Made by a program: the position numbers and the translations under genes
NCBI GenBank assembly: GCA_016177705.1
Contig: JACOUT010000009.1
Location: 707,519-771,518, forward strand
Reading direction: 5' to 3'
DNA length: 64,000 bases
DNA from: Deltaproteobacteria bacterium
Lineage (GTDB): Bacteria; Myxococcota; UBA727; VGSZ01
Notes under the pieces: model-generated
Seen by the model: only the letters and a program-made list of their open reading frames with translations
What the model was told of the DNA's origin: nothing
Database searches by the model: none
In this document: piece after piece, positions 44,521 through 55,839 of the stretch
Layout of the letters: each line of letters opens with the position of its first letter
How positions within the stretch are numbered: the first letter of the stretch is position 1

Positions 44521-45231
44521 CTAGCAGGAAGTGCCGCGGCGCCGCTGCGCCGCGACCGACTCGAGCAGGCCGCGCAGCGCCGCCGCAACCTCGACGGGGT
44601 GGGTCGAGGGCGCTTCGTGGCCTGCTCCGTCGATGATGCTCAACTGCGCCGACGCGAGGCGCTCGCTCAAGAAGCGCGCGTAGCGCACCGGCGTGAGCGG
44701 GTCGTCGCTGCCGACGACGACGGCGGCGGGGCCGCGCAGCCGCGCGACGTCGCCCAGGCGATCGAAGCGATCGCAGGCGCGCCAGTCGGCGAGCGCGACC
44801 TGATCGCCCGAAGCGGCCACCGCCTCGATCATGGCGGGCGCGACGCGCAGGCGCGCGCCGGTCGACAGGAGCGCGAGCCCGGCGACCCGGTCGGGCTCGG
44901 CGAGCGCCGCCTCGATGGCGATGGCGCCGCCGTAGGAGTGCCCGCCCACGACCGCCCGCGTGACGCGGCAGGCGTCGAGCACGTCGAGGACGTAGCGCGC
45001 CGCCTCGGCGGCGTCGGCCGGCGGCGCGCCGGGTACGCCTGCGCGGCCCGGCAGCGCCGGCACGATCACGTCAGCGCCCTCGAGCGCGTCGAGCAGGCGG
45101 TCGAAGTCGTGATGATCACGGCCGCAGCCGGGCACGAGCACGAGCGGCACGCCCTGGCCCACCCGGCGCCGGACCACCGCCCGCGCGCCGCGCACCGTCA
45201 GCGGTTGGTCGACGAGGCCTGCGGCGTTCAC
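44521..45231 (-). CDS. Alpha/beta hydrolase
   Basis: The 236-residue protein has the alpha/beta hydrolase layout: strand VPLVLVPGCGRDHHDF near the oxyanion region, nucleophile elbow GGHSYGG (Ser), and a C-terminal His in GAGHEAPSTHP. An Asp in VVGSDDPLTP may complete the triad. The GTG start at 45231 overlaps the methyltransferase TGA, so the two are translationally coupled. The substrate is unknown; pairing with a methyltransferase of the TIGR00027 type suggests processing of a small ester or secondary metabolite. Confidence 0.82.
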   Translation of the reverse strand: MNAAGLVDQPLTVRGARAVVRRRVGQGVPLVLVPGCGRDHHDFDRLLDALEGADVIVPALPGRAGVPGAPPADAAEAARYVLDVLDACRVTRAVVGGHSYGGAIAIEAALAEPDRVAGLALLSTGARLRVAPAMIEAVAASGDQVALADWRACDRFDRLGDVARLRGPAAVVVGSDDPLTPVRYARFLSERLASAQLSIIDGAGHEAPSTHPVEVAAALRGLLESVAAQRRRGTSC

Positions 45232-46064
45232 GGCGGCGTCGCGCTCGCCACGCACAGGCGCTGGAAGCGGAAGGCGCGCGCGCGATCGTAGCTGCCGGTC
45301 AGCTCGAGCGCGAGCTCGTCGAACGAGGTGGTGCGCGCGTAGCGGAAGCCCTCGTGCGCGAGCAGCGGCACCACGTCGTCGATGCCGAAGCGGAACGGCT
45401 CTCCCATGGCGGCCACCGACTCGAGCAGCGCCTCGTCGGCGGCGCGCCCGGTGCTGCGCGCGGCCAGCCGCTTGCCGACGTAGTCGAACATCAGCACCGA
45501 GCGTGGGTGAGCGCCCCGTGCGACCCGCGACAGCGTGGCCCGAATGGCGGCCTCGTCGAGGTACATGGTGACGCCTTCCCAGACGAACGCCGCCGGCCGC
45601 CCGACGTCGAAGCCGACCGCGACCAGCCGATCGAGGAAGTCCTCGCAGGTGAAGTCGCACGAGGCGTAGGTCGCTGCACCCTCCGGGTAGCCGGCTATGC
45701 CGGCGATGCGTCGGCGCTTCTCGGCTTGGCTCTCGGTGTGGTCGACCTCGAACCAGCGTACGCCCGGGAAGGTCAGGCGGGCCGCGCGGGTGTCGAAGCC
45801 GGCGCCGAGCAGCACCACCTGCGAGAGGCCGCGATGGGAGACCTGCGCCATCAGCTCTCGGTCGAGGAACGCCGTGCGCAGCGCGAGCCACAGCTCGGCG
45901 TGCGGGAAGGCGTCGGCCTCGAAGGCGCGCGCGATCGCCATGCCCTCGTCGCCGGCCAGCGCGCGCGCGAACGGATCGCGGCAAATGGGCTGCGCGCGCG
46001 CCGTCGCCATGGCGCGCAGGCCGGCCACCAGCAGCGCCGTGCGGCTCGCGGCTCGCTTGGTCAT
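45228..46064 (-). CDS. SAM-dependent methyltransferase (TIGR00027-type)
   Basis: The 278-residue protein shows the SAM-binding motif VVLLGAGFDTRAARL and WFEVDHTESQAEKR, characteristic of the TIGR00027 family of leucine-carboxyl-methyltransferase-like enzymes. GVTMYLDEAAI is a further family motif. The ATG at 46064 overlaps the preceding stop (ATGA). The family is common in Actinobacteria and Myxococcota; substrates are often unknown. Coupling to the hydrolase gene implies a shared step. Confidence 0.85.
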   Translation of the reverse strand: MTKRAASRTALLVAGLRAMATARAQPICRDPFARALAGDEGMAIARAFEADAFPHAELWLALRTAFLDRELMAQVSHRGLSQVVLLGAGFDTRAARLTFPGVRWFEVDHTESQAEKRRRIAGIAGYPEGAATYASCDFTCEDFLDRLVAVGFDVGRPAAFVWEGVTMYLDEAAIRATLSRVARGAHPRSVLMFDYVGKRLAARSTGRAADEALLESVAAMGEPFRFGIDDVVPLLAHEGFRYARTTSFDELALELTGSYDRARAFRFQRLCVASATPP

Positions 46065-46603
46065 GCGCCCTGCTCCGTCGAGGCGACGCGAAAGCGCGGC
46101 GACGGCGCGGCCGCCGGCTTGGCCGGCGCTTCGAGGCTGCCGGCGCGCACCAGCTCCGCGAAGTGCACGACGAACGGTTCCTTGGCCGCGATCTCCTGCA
46201 GGTGCCGATAGACGGGCGTGAGCACGTCGTCGGCGAAGGCGCGGCACACCGAGCGCAACAGCGGGCCGCGCGCCGACGGGTACGAGGGCTCGCGCACGAC
46301 CGCCGGACCCGGGTGCTTGCCGGCGGCATAGACGACGACGTCGAAGCCGGCGGCCGCGGCAGCCGCGGCGAACGCGGGCGGATCGGCGGTGGGCGGCGTC
46401 CACGACGACAGCGCGGTGGCCACGAGCTTCTTGACGAGCGGGACGCACACGGCGGGATCGCGCGCGCTCAGCAGCGAGTCGCGCATGGCGTCGAACGGAC
46501 CCTTCGCCGACGCGGGATCGTTCCGCACCAGGGACACGGCCTCGGCGAGCGCCTGATCGAGCGCCTCTTTCGTCTCCTGTGGCCGCGTCGCGATGGGCTC
46601 CAT
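46061..46603 (-). CDS. Hypothetical protein
   Basis: The 180-residue protein starts at the ATG at 46603, preceded by GAGGAG at ~9 nt. It is helical and soluble, with no signal peptide. The central portion (AAAAAAGFDVVVYAAGKHPG) is alanine-rich. No family is recognised. It is coupled to the methyltransferase gene by an ATGA overlap, so it belongs to the methyltransferase-hydrolase operon. 87 bp separate its start codon from the stop of the upstream GFA gene. Confidence 0.6.
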   Translation of the reverse strand: MEPIATRPQETKEALDQALAEAVSLVRNDPASAKGPFDAMRDSLLSARDPAVCVPLVKKLVATALSSWTPPTADPPAFAAAAAAAGFDVVVYAAGKHPGPAVVREPSYPSARGPLLRSVCRAFADDVLTPVYRHLQEIAAKEPFVVHFAELVRAGSLEAPAKPAAAPSPRFRVASTEQGA

Positions 46604-46690
46604 GGTGCCGGCTCCTCGCTCGTCCTTGTACCGTCGTTCGCCGTGCTCCACGTACCCCGGATGCCGGCGCCGCGTCGATGGCACACGCGT

Positions 46691-47115
46691 CTAGCCGAGC
46701 GGGGTGGTCCCGTCGGGCCCGCCTCGACGCGGCAAGCCGTCCTCGACGTGGACCCAGGGCGCGCGATCGTCGAAGAACGCGTTGACCGCGGGCTTCAGGC
46801 CATGGCCCGCGTCGAGCGCGCCGAGCGCCACGTGCGTTTCACCCGGCCAGCGGGTGCTCTGAAAGAGCATGGGGCTGCCGCAGCGCAGGCAGAAGTTGCG
46901 CGTGGCGGCCTCCGAGCTCTTGAAGGCGCCGAGCAGCTCGTGTCCCTTGTCGAGGTGGAAGCGCCCGCTCTCCACACCCACCCAGCAGACCGAGCCCGCG
47001 CCGTGCGCGCGCCGACATTTCGAGCAGTGGCAGGTGCCTACCCACTTGGGCTCGCCGTCGAGGTGAAAGCGCACGGCGCCGCACAAGCAGCCGCCCCGGT
47101 AGCTCGCGCCGTCAC

Positions 47116-47119
<4 letters not shown>
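46691..47119 (-). CDS. GFA-family (Mss4-like) zinc protein
   Basis: The 142-residue protein has the zinc-binding residues of the glutathione-dependent formaldehyde-activating enzyme family: [10 protein letters not shown] (9-18), CHCSKCRR (30-37) and CLRCGSPM. It is cytoplasmic. Most members are not proven to act on formaldehyde, so the reaction is uncertain. The GTG start at 47119 overlaps the carB stop, which makes it the second gene in the carB transcription unit. Confidence 0.88.
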
Positions 47120-50460
<3,341 letters not shown>

Positions 50461-50683
50461 GGCGTCGTCCTTAGCAGGACCCGGCCAAAGGGCAATCGTC
50501 GACACGCGGCGGCCGCGCCCGACTGGCCTCGGAAAACCGTGTGGCGCCGCGGCGCCCACACACGCGACACGCGGTCGGCGGTCGCCCGGGCCGCACAAAT
50601 TGCGCAGGGCGACGCGTCATGATGCGGCCGACCGGCTGCTACCACCCGCGAGATCCATGCGGGCCCTCTGGCTCGCCGCTTGC

Positions 50684-50689
50684 TATCCT
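50684..50689 (+). promoter_or_regulatory. Candidate -10 element of the lipoprotein gene
   Basis: TATCCT precedes a GGAGG Shine-Dalgarno sequence and the ATG at 50714. No convincing -35 is visible. Apart from this box the 253-bp intergenic region 50461-50713 contains GC-rich partial inverted repeats but no gene. Confidence 0.3.
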
Positions 50690-50713
50690 CGCGGGGACCA
50701 CGGAGGACGCACC

Positions 50714-51289
50714 ATGCGCACGCCCCTTCTCGCCGGCCTCTCGATCGCGACGCTCGCCGCCACCGGCTGCCTGCAGCAATACCAGTACCTCGATCCGCAC
50801 GCGAACGAGCAGCAGTGGAACACAGGCGGCCCGGGCGCGGTCGGCACCGCCCTCGAGTTCAACGGCAGCGGCTCGCTGTCGGGCGACATCGGGCCGGTCA
50901 AGGGCTTCCAGGGAACGAACGGCGTCCAAATTGAGGGGTACGACGACGGCGTGTGCACCTACGTCACCATCACGGGCATCGGCGACAACGGCACCGGCTC
51001 GATGGTGGTGGACGTGATGCCGCGCGTCGACGACCTCGGCGAGGGCTCCCACGGCGTCGGCTACTACGATGACGGCTACGGCGAGGGCGCCGAGGAGATC
51101 TCCACCGTCACGACCCAGGCCAACGCCGGCGACGGCGACACGTTCTACGGCGACGCACAGGACGGCGCGGTCATCATGACGCTCCTGCCCGACGGCACGC
51201 GCCAGCTCGAGGTGCACGCGCTGGTTGACGACGGCAGCGGGCAGCTCACCGAAGCGATCGGCGAGTTCCGCCTGCGGCCGACGCGCTGA
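50714..51289 (+). CDS. Lipoprotein of unknown function
   Basis: The 191-residue protein has the lipobox LAATGC and an N-terminal Gln/Tyr-rich segment (LQQYQYLD). The mature chain is beta-rich (VCTYVTITGIGDNGTGSMVVDVMPRV) with an aromatic-Gly segment (GVGYYDDGYGEG). No known domain is recognised. GGAGG lies about 8 nt upstream of the ATG. It is convergent with the molybdopterin oxidoreductase gene, with 10 bp between stops. Confidence 0.7.
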   Translation: MRTPLLAGLSIATLAATGCLQQYQYLDPHANEQQWNTGGPGAVGTALEFNGSGSLSGDIGPVKGFQGTNGVQIEGYDDGVCTYVTITGIGDNGTGSMVVDVMPRVDDLGEGSHGVGYYDDGYGEGAEEISTVTTQANAGDGDTFYGDAQDGAVIMTLLPDGTRQLEVHALVDDGSGQLTEAIGEFRLRPTR

Positions 51290-51299
51290 GCAGCCGACG

Positions 51300-53453
51300 C
51301 TACGAGGTGACGGACGCCTTCTCGACGCGGCAGATCAGCGCACGCAGGCGAGGGAACCCCGAGATCGGGTCGAGCCCGGTCTCCGAGGTCAACAGGTTGG
51401 CGTTGCTGTCGCCGTCCCAACCGTGCGGCACCACCACCACGTCGACGCGCACGGTGGTGGTGAGGCTCGCGCGGAACACGGCGCGGCCCATGGGCGTCAC
51501 CACGGCGACGCGCTCGCCGTGCGCGACGCCTGCCGCGCGCGCCGCGTCGGGGTGCAGCTCGCACTGCGCCTCGGGCAGCAGGCGTGTGATGGCGCCGACC
51601 TTGTGGAGCTGTGAGTTGATGTAGGCGCGCTGGCGCGGTCCCGTGACCAGGCGCAGCGGGTGCTCCGCTGTCGGCGCCGGCGGCTCGACCACCACCGGCA
51701 GCGACGGCAGGCCAAAGCGCGGCAACAGCGTGCTCGAGAGCTCGAGCTTGCCGCTCGCGGTTGGGTAACGAGCGCCGGCGGGACGCTCGGGCGCCGCGCG
51801 CAGGCGCTCCGCGGCCCACTCGTCGACGACGGCACCGCGCTTGACCGCGAACGCCGCCTGGATGTCCGTCCAGGGAAAGTACTGACCGATGCCCAAGCGC
51901 TCGGCCAACTCGGCGAGGATGCGCGCGTCGGGCCGAGCGCGCGCCTGCGGCTCGACGACGGCGCCGACCGGCGGATCGGACGGCTCTTGGTCTTTCGGCT
52001 TGCCGAAGCGCAACGGCGGCTGCTCGGCGAAGGTGGCCGCCGGCAGCACCACGTCGGCGTACTCGCCACTCTCGGTGAGGAAGGGATCGACGACCACGAG
52101 CGCGTCGAGCGACTGATACGCGCGCTTGACCGCTGCCGCGTCGGGCGTGGTCACCACCGGGTTGCAGCCGAACAGCACGAGCGCGCGCACCGGGTAGGGC
52201 TTGCCCTCGAGCATGGCGCGCGGCAGCACGCTCGCCTGCGCCTGGCGGTGGATGGAGCAAAACAGCGCGTACTCATCGAAGCCGACCGGGCGCTTGTCCG
52301 GCGCCGGCGGCGCCGGCTCTTGCTGGTCGACGGGCAACAGCAGCGGCAGCGGCGCGCCGTCGGGCGCCTTGCGGTCGTGAAAGCTCTGCGCGGCAGCACC
52401 GCCGCACAGCGCCACCAGCGATGACACCAGGCGCACGGTGTCGACGCCGGCGCCGTGGTGCTCGATACCAAGCCCCTCCCAGACGCCCGGCGGTCCGACG
52501 GTGGCGAGCCACTCGGCGACGCGCGTCACCTGCCCCGGCTGCACGCCGCAGGTCTTGGCGACGACGTCGGGCGTGTAGGGCAGCGCCTGCGCGCGCAGCT
52601 CCTCGAAGCCGAGCGCGTGCTCGGCGACCAACGCCTTGTCGTACAGGTCGTTTTCGATCACGTGGCGCAACATGCCGAGCGCGAGCGTGGCGTCGGTGCC
52701 GGGGATGACCTGGAGGTACTCGTCTGCCTGATCGGCCAGCTCGGTGCGGGTGGGATCGATGATGATCAGCTTGCCGCGCTTCTTCACCTGCGCGACCAGC
52801 GACAGCCACGGCGGGTAGCTGCGCATCGGGTTGCTGCCCCAGACCGCGAGGGTGCGCACCTTGGCCATGTCGGGCGAGTAGTTGGCGCCCCACACCAGGC
52901 CCTTGCCCATGCGCGCGCTCGCCTCGCACAGGCTCGCCACCGTCGCCAGGTTGGGCGTGCCGAGCGCGCGGCAGAAGCGGTGCAACAGGTGGATCATCGG
53001 GTGGCGCACGAAGGGCCAGCCGGTTTGCACCGCGATCGCCTCGGGGCCGTACTTGTCTTTGACGGCCAACAGCTTCTGCGCCGCCACGTCGAGCGCGCGC
53101 TCCCACTCCGCCTCGGCGAAGGCCGTCTCGTCGGCGGCGCGCACCAACGGGCGCCGCACGCGCGCGCGATTGTGCACGATCTCGGGGATGGACAGGCCGT
53201 GCTGGCAGAGGAAGCCCTTGGTGTTGCTGTCGACGTCGCCGCGCACCGCCACCACGTCGTCGCCGCGCACGGTGCCGATGAAGCCACAGTGCATGGTGCA
53301 CAGCCGGCACTCGTTGGCCACGTCGCGCTCGCGCGCGTGCACCAACCCCGCGCCGCCGACCGCGGCGCCCGCGCCCACCGCGCCGCCGGCGCTCAACAGC
53401 TTGAGCGCGTCGCGGCGTGTGAAGCGCACGCGGCGCGTGGCGACCCTGTTCAC
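51300..53453 (-). CDS. Tat-exported molybdopterin oxidoreductase (MopB/DMSO reductase superfamily)
   Basis: The 717-residue protein has a twin-arginine signal (FTRRDALKLL, Arg13-Arg14) and a hydrophobic stretch that suits Tat export with bound cofactor. An N-terminal 4Fe-4S motif uses Cys49, 52, 56 and 83. The MGD-binding chain contains VWGSNPMRSYPPWLS, IDPTRTELADQ and LVTGPRQRAYINSQLH, and the Cys in ASLCEAS is the probable Mo ligand. Substrate cannot be assigned (NapA-, PsrA- or other type). The GTG start overlaps the NapG stop (GTGA). With NapGH it forms a likely quinol-coupled periplasmic reductase. Confidence 0.85.
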   Translation of the reverse strand: MNRVATRRVRFTRRDALKLLSAGGAVGAGAAVGGAGLVHARERDVANECRLCTMHCGFIGTVRGDDVVAVRGDVDSNTKGFLCQHGLSIPEIVHNRARVRRPLVRAADETAFAEAEWERALDVAAQKLLAVKDKYGPEAIAVQTGWPFVRHPMIHLLHRFCRALGTPNLATVASLCEASARMGKGLVWGANYSPDMAKVRTLAVWGSNPMRSYPPWLSLVAQVKKRGKLIIIDPTRTELADQADEYLQVIPGTDATLALGMLRHVIENDLYDKALVAEHALGFEELRAQALPYTPDVVAKTCGVQPGQVTRVAEWLATVGPPGVWEGLGIEHHGAGVDTVRLVSSLVALCGGAAAQSFHDRKAPDGAPLPLLLPVDQQEPAPPAPDKRPVGFDEYALFCSIHRQAQASVLPRAMLEGKPYPVRALVLFGCNPVVTTPDAAAVKRAYQSLDALVVVDPFLTESGEYADVVLPAATFAEQPPLRFGKPKDQEPSDPPVGAVVEPQARARPDARILAELAERLGIGQYFPWTDIQAAFAVKRGAVVDEWAAERLRAAPERPAGARYPTASGKLELSSTLLPRFGLPSLPVVVEPPAPTAEHPLRLVTGPRQRAYINSQLHKVGAITRLLPEAQCELHPDAARAAGVAHGERVAVVTPMGRAVFRASLTTTVRVDVVVVPHGWDGDSNANLLTSETGLDPISGFPRLRALICRVEKASVTS

Positions 53454-54037
53454 GTCTTCCTCTCGATGATGATGGCCTTGCCCTCCACCGGGCACGCCTC
53501 GCTGCACAGGCCGCAGCCGACGCATTTGTCGTCGACGAACTCGGGCGCGAGCCGCTCGGTTACCAGGCGCACCGCCTGATTCTGCCACGGGCAAACGTCG
53601 AAGCACAGGTGACAGGGCTGCTTGCGGTTCCACGCGAAGCACGCGTCCTTGTCGAGGACCGGGGTCCCCATCTTCACCTGCTCGGCCATGACCTCGAGCC
53701 TCGGCTCGATCTTGACGAGTGCTCCGGTAGGACACGCATCGCCGCAGCGCATGCAGAGGATGCAGGCCTTCTCGTCGGCGACGACGTAGGGCGTGTCCGA
53801 CTCCGCCAGCGAGAGCGACGAGGGGAATTCGATGCAGCGCGGCGGGCAGACCTCGCCGCAGCGGAAGCAGCGGATGCAGCGTGCGAGGAAGTCGTCCTCC
53901 TCGAGCGCACCCGGCGGGCGCAGCCAGTTGGGCGGGGCGCCGCGCGCGCGCATGGCGCCGCCGAGCGCCGCCAAGGACGCCCCCGCCGCCGCCGCGCCGA
54001 GCAGCCGGCGACGCGTGACCGTCGGGGGCTTCTTCAT
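53450..54037 (-). CDS. napG: NapG-like ferredoxin-type quinol dehydrogenase subunit
   Basis: The 195-residue protein has a Tat signal (VTRRRLLGAAAAG, RRRLL at 9-13). Four 4Fe-4S cysteine clusters are visible: CIRCFRCGEVCPPRC, CILCMRCGDACP, a region CFAWNRKQPCHLCFDVCP, and CVGCGLCSEACP. This is the MauM/NapG family layout. It passes electrons from NapH to the periplasmic reductase. It is coupled by overlaps to the NapH gene (ATGA) and the MopB gene. Confidence 0.9.
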   Translation of the reverse strand: MKKPPTVTRRRLLGAAAAGASLAALGGAMRARGAPPNWLRPPGALEEDDFLARCIRCFRCGEVCPPRCIEFPSSLSLAESDTPYVVADEKACILCMRCGDACPTGALVKIEPRLEVMAEQVKMGTPVLDKDACFAWNRKQPCHLCFDVCPWQNQAVRLVTERLAPEFVDDKCVGCGLCSEACPVEGKAIIIERKT

Positions 54038-54876
54038 CGCTTCCTCCGGCCGATCATGACGAGCTCGAGCGCGCCGGTCGGGCACGAGGAAACGCAGCGC
54101 GCGCAGCGCTCGCACGCCGAGTCGGTGCGGTCGGTCATCGGCGACTGCTCGAAGCGGCACACCACGTCGCACACCGTGCAGTCCGTGCACTTCGACGGGT
54201 CGCGCACCACCGAGACCGGCGAGAAGCGCCCGACGATGCGAAAGATCGCGCCGCCCGGGCAGAGCGCGCGACACCACAGCGCCCGGCCGAGCACGATGTC
54301 GCTGACGAACGCGAGCGCAAGGAAGGTCGCGCCGCCGCCGGCACCACCGAGCATCGCCGCCTTGTAGACCGAGCGCGCGATCAAGCTCGGCGGATAGATG
54401 AGCCCGGCGAGCTGCACGCCGAACAGCGCGCTCGCCGCCAGCAGCACGAATAGCACGACGAAGGCGGCGCCGTTCGGCACCTTCACGTCGGGCAGCGGCA
54501 CGCCCACCTTCTTCAAGAGAGCGCGCGCGCCCTCCGAGGCGGCGATGAGCGGAATGTAGGGGCACATCCAGCCGCAGAAGAAGCGCCCGAGCAGCGCCAC
54601 CAGCACCAGCGCCGGCAGCGCACCCACGAGCACCTGCGTGGTCCAACCGCGCGCCGCCAGCACCGACAGCGAGGCGAGCGGGTCGAGGAACTCGAGGCCG
54701 AACACCGAGATCGACCAGGGCGCGCCGCGCACCTCGGTGTCGAACAGCCCAAACGCGTGCAACGCGGGCGCGATGGCGACGATGAGCAGCACGCCCGCGA
54801 CGCAGGTCCGGCGCACCAGCAGCAAGCGCCGCGCGCGGCGCAGCCGCAGGTCGGTCGGCTCGAGCGTGCGCGCCAT
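54034..54876 (-). CDS. napH: NapH-like membrane quinol dehydrogenase subunit
   Basis: The 280-residue protein has about four or five TM helices (e.g. CVAGVLLIVAIAPALHAFGL; FVVLFVLLAASALFGVQL) and two CxxxCP motifs (CGWMCPY, CRALCPGG) typical of NapH. Two 4Fe-4S motifs follow at the C-terminus (CTDCTVCDVVC, CERCARCVSSCP). It oxidises quinol at the inner membrane. NapA, NapB, NapF and NapD partners are not visible in the window, so the chain is orphan. The ATG at 54876 has only a weak upstream GGAG. Confidence 0.9.
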   Translation of the reverse strand: MARTLEPTDLRLRRARRLLLVRRTCVAGVLLIVAIAPALHAFGLFDTEVRGAPWSISVFGLEFLDPLASLSVLAARGWTTQVLVGALPALVLVALLGRFFCGWMCPYIPLIAASEGARALLKKVGVPLPDVKVPNGAAFVVLFVLLAASALFGVQLAGLIYPPSLIARSVYKAAMLGGAGGGATFLALAFVSDIVLGRALWCRALCPGGAIFRIVGRFSPVSVVRDPSKCTDCTVCDVVCRFEQSPMTDRTDSACERCARCVSSCPTGALELVMIGRRKR

Positions 54877-55182
54877 GGTGTCGAAGCTACTCCATTCGGT
54901 CGAAAGCGACGGGCATGAGCCGCCACCGCGGCTTGGCACGTCGCTGTGAGCTACCAGCTCGCGGCGGCATGCGCAGACGCGCCGCAGCGATCCGCGAGCA
55001 GTTCGTGCGCACTCGCTCGCACCCTGTTGCGATTCGCTCGGCGGCCATGGGCGTGCGCCACGGTGATGCCCCAGCCGCGAGGAACTCGAGGCACGGCCAA
55101 TGCACGCCGGAGTCCCGGGTTGTCGATGCCGTATTCCCTGCGCCCCCGACGCTGGCCTTCCGCGCTCCGCACCGCGGACCCA
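54877..55182. other. 306-bp intergenic region between napH and the hemerythrin-like gene
   Basis: Divergent promoters must lie here for napH and the hemerythrin-like gene. No -35/-10 pair, FNR/NarL-type site or small gene was recognised. GC is lower than in flanking genes, with segments such as CATGGGCGTGCGCC. Confidence 0.4.
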
Positions 55183-55695
55183 ATGGCGCTCTTGTCCTGG
55201 CAGCATGACGCTTTGCGCGAGCTGCTCGACGAGCTGCCCGCCTCGGTGCTCGACGACGGTGTCGGCGACCGAGAGCTTGCCCGCGCCGTGCGCGCGACGC
55301 TCGGGCTCGAGCTGTGCTGGCACCACGCGGACGAGGAGACGGTGTTGCTGCCGAGGCTGGTCGGCTTTAGTTCTGCGCTCGACGAGATGTGCGCGAGTTG
55401 TCGGGCCCACCACCGCACGGTCGAGGCGGCAGCGCTGGATGTGGCCGACCTGGCGCGCGCGATCTGCCTCGAGGGCTTCGCCGATCCAGTCGACTGGCGC
55501 GAGGCGTGCGAGGCGCTGCGGCTGGTGCTGGAGCCGGCGATGGCGTTCGAGGACGACGCGTTGTGGCCGGTGGCGCGCCGCGTGCTCGAGCGCGACGATC
55601 GCGAAGACATCGCCGCGACCTTGCGCGCGCGCGCGGAGGGCCGCCCCGAGCACGCCGAGTTGCTCGGACCCACGGCCGCATCGTCGACGTCGTGA
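55183..55695 (+). CDS. Hemerythrin-like (HHE) domain protein
   Basis: The 170-residue protein is mostly helical and has the HHE-type pattern: HDALRELLDELP near the N-terminus, LCWHHADEETVLLPRL, AHHRTVEAAALDV and FEDDALWPVARRVLE, giving the His/Glu ligands for a diiron site. The frame is open further upstream, but the ATG at 55183 is chosen because the upstream residues are low-complexity Arg/Ser/Ala. HHE proteins bind oxygen, iron or NO. Its position divergent from a NapH operon may mean a role in NO or oxygen response. Confidence 0.65.
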   Translation: MALLSWQHDALRELLDELPASVLDDGVGDRELARAVRATLGLELCWHHADEETVLLPRLVGFSSALDEMCASCRAHHRTVEAAALDVADLARAICLEGFADPVDWREACEALRLVLEPAMAFEDDALWPVARRVLERDDREDIAATLRARAEGRPEHAELLGPTAASSTS

Positions 55696-55762
55696 GGCGG
55701 TCAGCGGCGCCACGGTGCGCCCTCTGGCGCGCGGCGCCGCGCCGTGGCACACGGCGAGAGTT

Positions 55763-55839
55763 GCGCCCGTAGCTCAGCTGGATAGAGCACCGGTTTCCTA
55801 AACCGGGGGTCACGTGTTCGAATCACGTCGGGCGCGCCA
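55763..55839 (+). tRNA. tRNA-Arg (anticodon CCU)
   Basis: The 77-nt sequence folds as a cloverleaf: acceptor stem GCGCCCG/CGGGCGC, D-arm with AGCTCAGCTGGATAGAGC, anticodon stem CCGGT/ACCGG enclosing the loop TTCCTAA (anticodon CCT), and T-arm ACGTG/CACGT with loop TTCGAAT. Discriminator G and an encoded CCA follow. The 3' half is antisense to the end of the recombinase gene, marking the site as an integration target. Confidence 0.95.

Noticed and set aside
54946..55182. N-terminal extension of the hemerythrin-like protein
   Set aside because: The extra residues are Arg/Ser/Ala-rich and without structure; the ATG at 55183 directly precedes the HHE pattern.
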